Positions 50,461 through 50,523 of a DNA stretch of 50,523 nucleotides are shown piece after piece. Origin of the DNA: Planctomycetota bacterium (GTDB taxonomy: Bacteria > Planctomycetota > MHYJ01 > JACPRB01). The stretch's first letter is position 1. The number at the start of each line of letters is the position of its first letter. The translations under genes were made by a program, and so were the position numbers. The stretch is from contig JACPRC010000224.1 in assembly GCA_016190175.1 (NCBI GenBank), positions 1 through 50,523 of the forward strand, given 5' to 3'. The notes under the pieces are model-generated. The model was not told where the DNA came from. It did not search any database and worked only from the letters and a program-made list of their open reading frames with translations.

Positions 50461-50523
50461 GGCGGTCCTGCGGACCGCCTCCACCGGACAGCCCCTCCGG
50501 CTCCGCCCGACACTGTGTCGGGC
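50461..50523. repeat. Cluster of three further palindromes at the window edge
   Basis: GGCGGTCC-TGC-GGACCGCC (50461-50479), CCGGA-7-TCCGG (50484-50500) and GCCCGACA-CTG-TGTCGGGC (50505-50523). No coding sequence seen; the cluster may continue beyond the window. Confidence 0.8.

Overview
The window is about 50.5 kb of high-GC bacterial DNA (one 60-base line counted at 47041-47100 has 42 G/C), densely packed with mostly minus-strand genes. Four features suggest Planctomycetota or a similar lineage: large Ser/Thr kinases fused to TPR or formylglycine-enzyme-like domains, an ECF sigma factor with the STHWS signature, pilin-like proteins carrying an FRSNDRDxN...DFWxGDVxG(L/F)Y ectodomain, and a solitary 5S rRNA gene. 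This is inference from gene content; no 16S gene is present. LAYOUT. 1-5.4 kb: an 8-base tandem repeat, a fumarylacetoacetate-hydrolase-family enzyme, and two secreted minus-strand proteins, one a 1183-residue tail-fibre-like repeat protein. 5.4-9.4 kb: a membrane kinase with TPRs, divergent from an HNH nuclease and a tiny coiled-coil protein. 9.4-16.9 kb: a complete-looking histidine operon, hisG-D-C-H-A-B-(DNA methyltransferase)-F-IE, mostly with 4-base gene overlaps. 16.9-17.4 kb: 5S rRNA with its own promoter, a two-way terminator, and a previously unlisted pair of very short minus-strand peptide genes. 17.5-23.9 kb: two pilin-ectodomain proteins without a prepilin site, a membrane protein, a large surface lipoprotein candidate, an AsmA-like protein and a second coiled-coil protein. 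23.9-30.5 kb: a beta-oxidation-type cluster (two thiolases, 3-hydroxyacyl-CoA dehydrogenase, enoyl-CoA hydratase) with two secreted cyclophilins inside. 30.6-37 kb: kinase-FGE fusion, a duplicated-domain secreted protein, an ECF sigma factor, and two true type IV pilins behind a sigma-54-type promoter. 37-41 kb: lipoprotein, pcm, glycosyltransferase, tilS. 41-50.4 kb: five secreted amidohydrolase-family proteins, interrupted by a low-GC 2.8 kb segment with two unknown genes. The right edge is a cluster of palindromes. MOST INTERESTING. (1) Three 81-100 bp elements share inverted ends CCCCGTTAGACTYC, a related centre, and flanking TGAA/TGAW. Each lies exactly at a start codon (hisC, tilS, an amidohydrolase). 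Removing two of them in silico recreates an ATG start overlapping the upstream gene, so they look like a miniature mobile element that inserts into start codons and leaves GTG. (2) The low-GC segment is bounded by a perfect 17-bp direct repeat copied from the 3' end of the adjacent amidohydrolase gene. (3) Two 20-23 residue peptides with ideal ribosome sites lie in an imperfectly duplicated unit that ends in a terminator. (4) Many -10 boxes lie so close to the ATG that mRNAs should be leaderless or nearly so; the best case is a TTGTCC-17-TAGACT promoter with the ATG at +1. (5) A DNA methyltransferase is built into the his operon.
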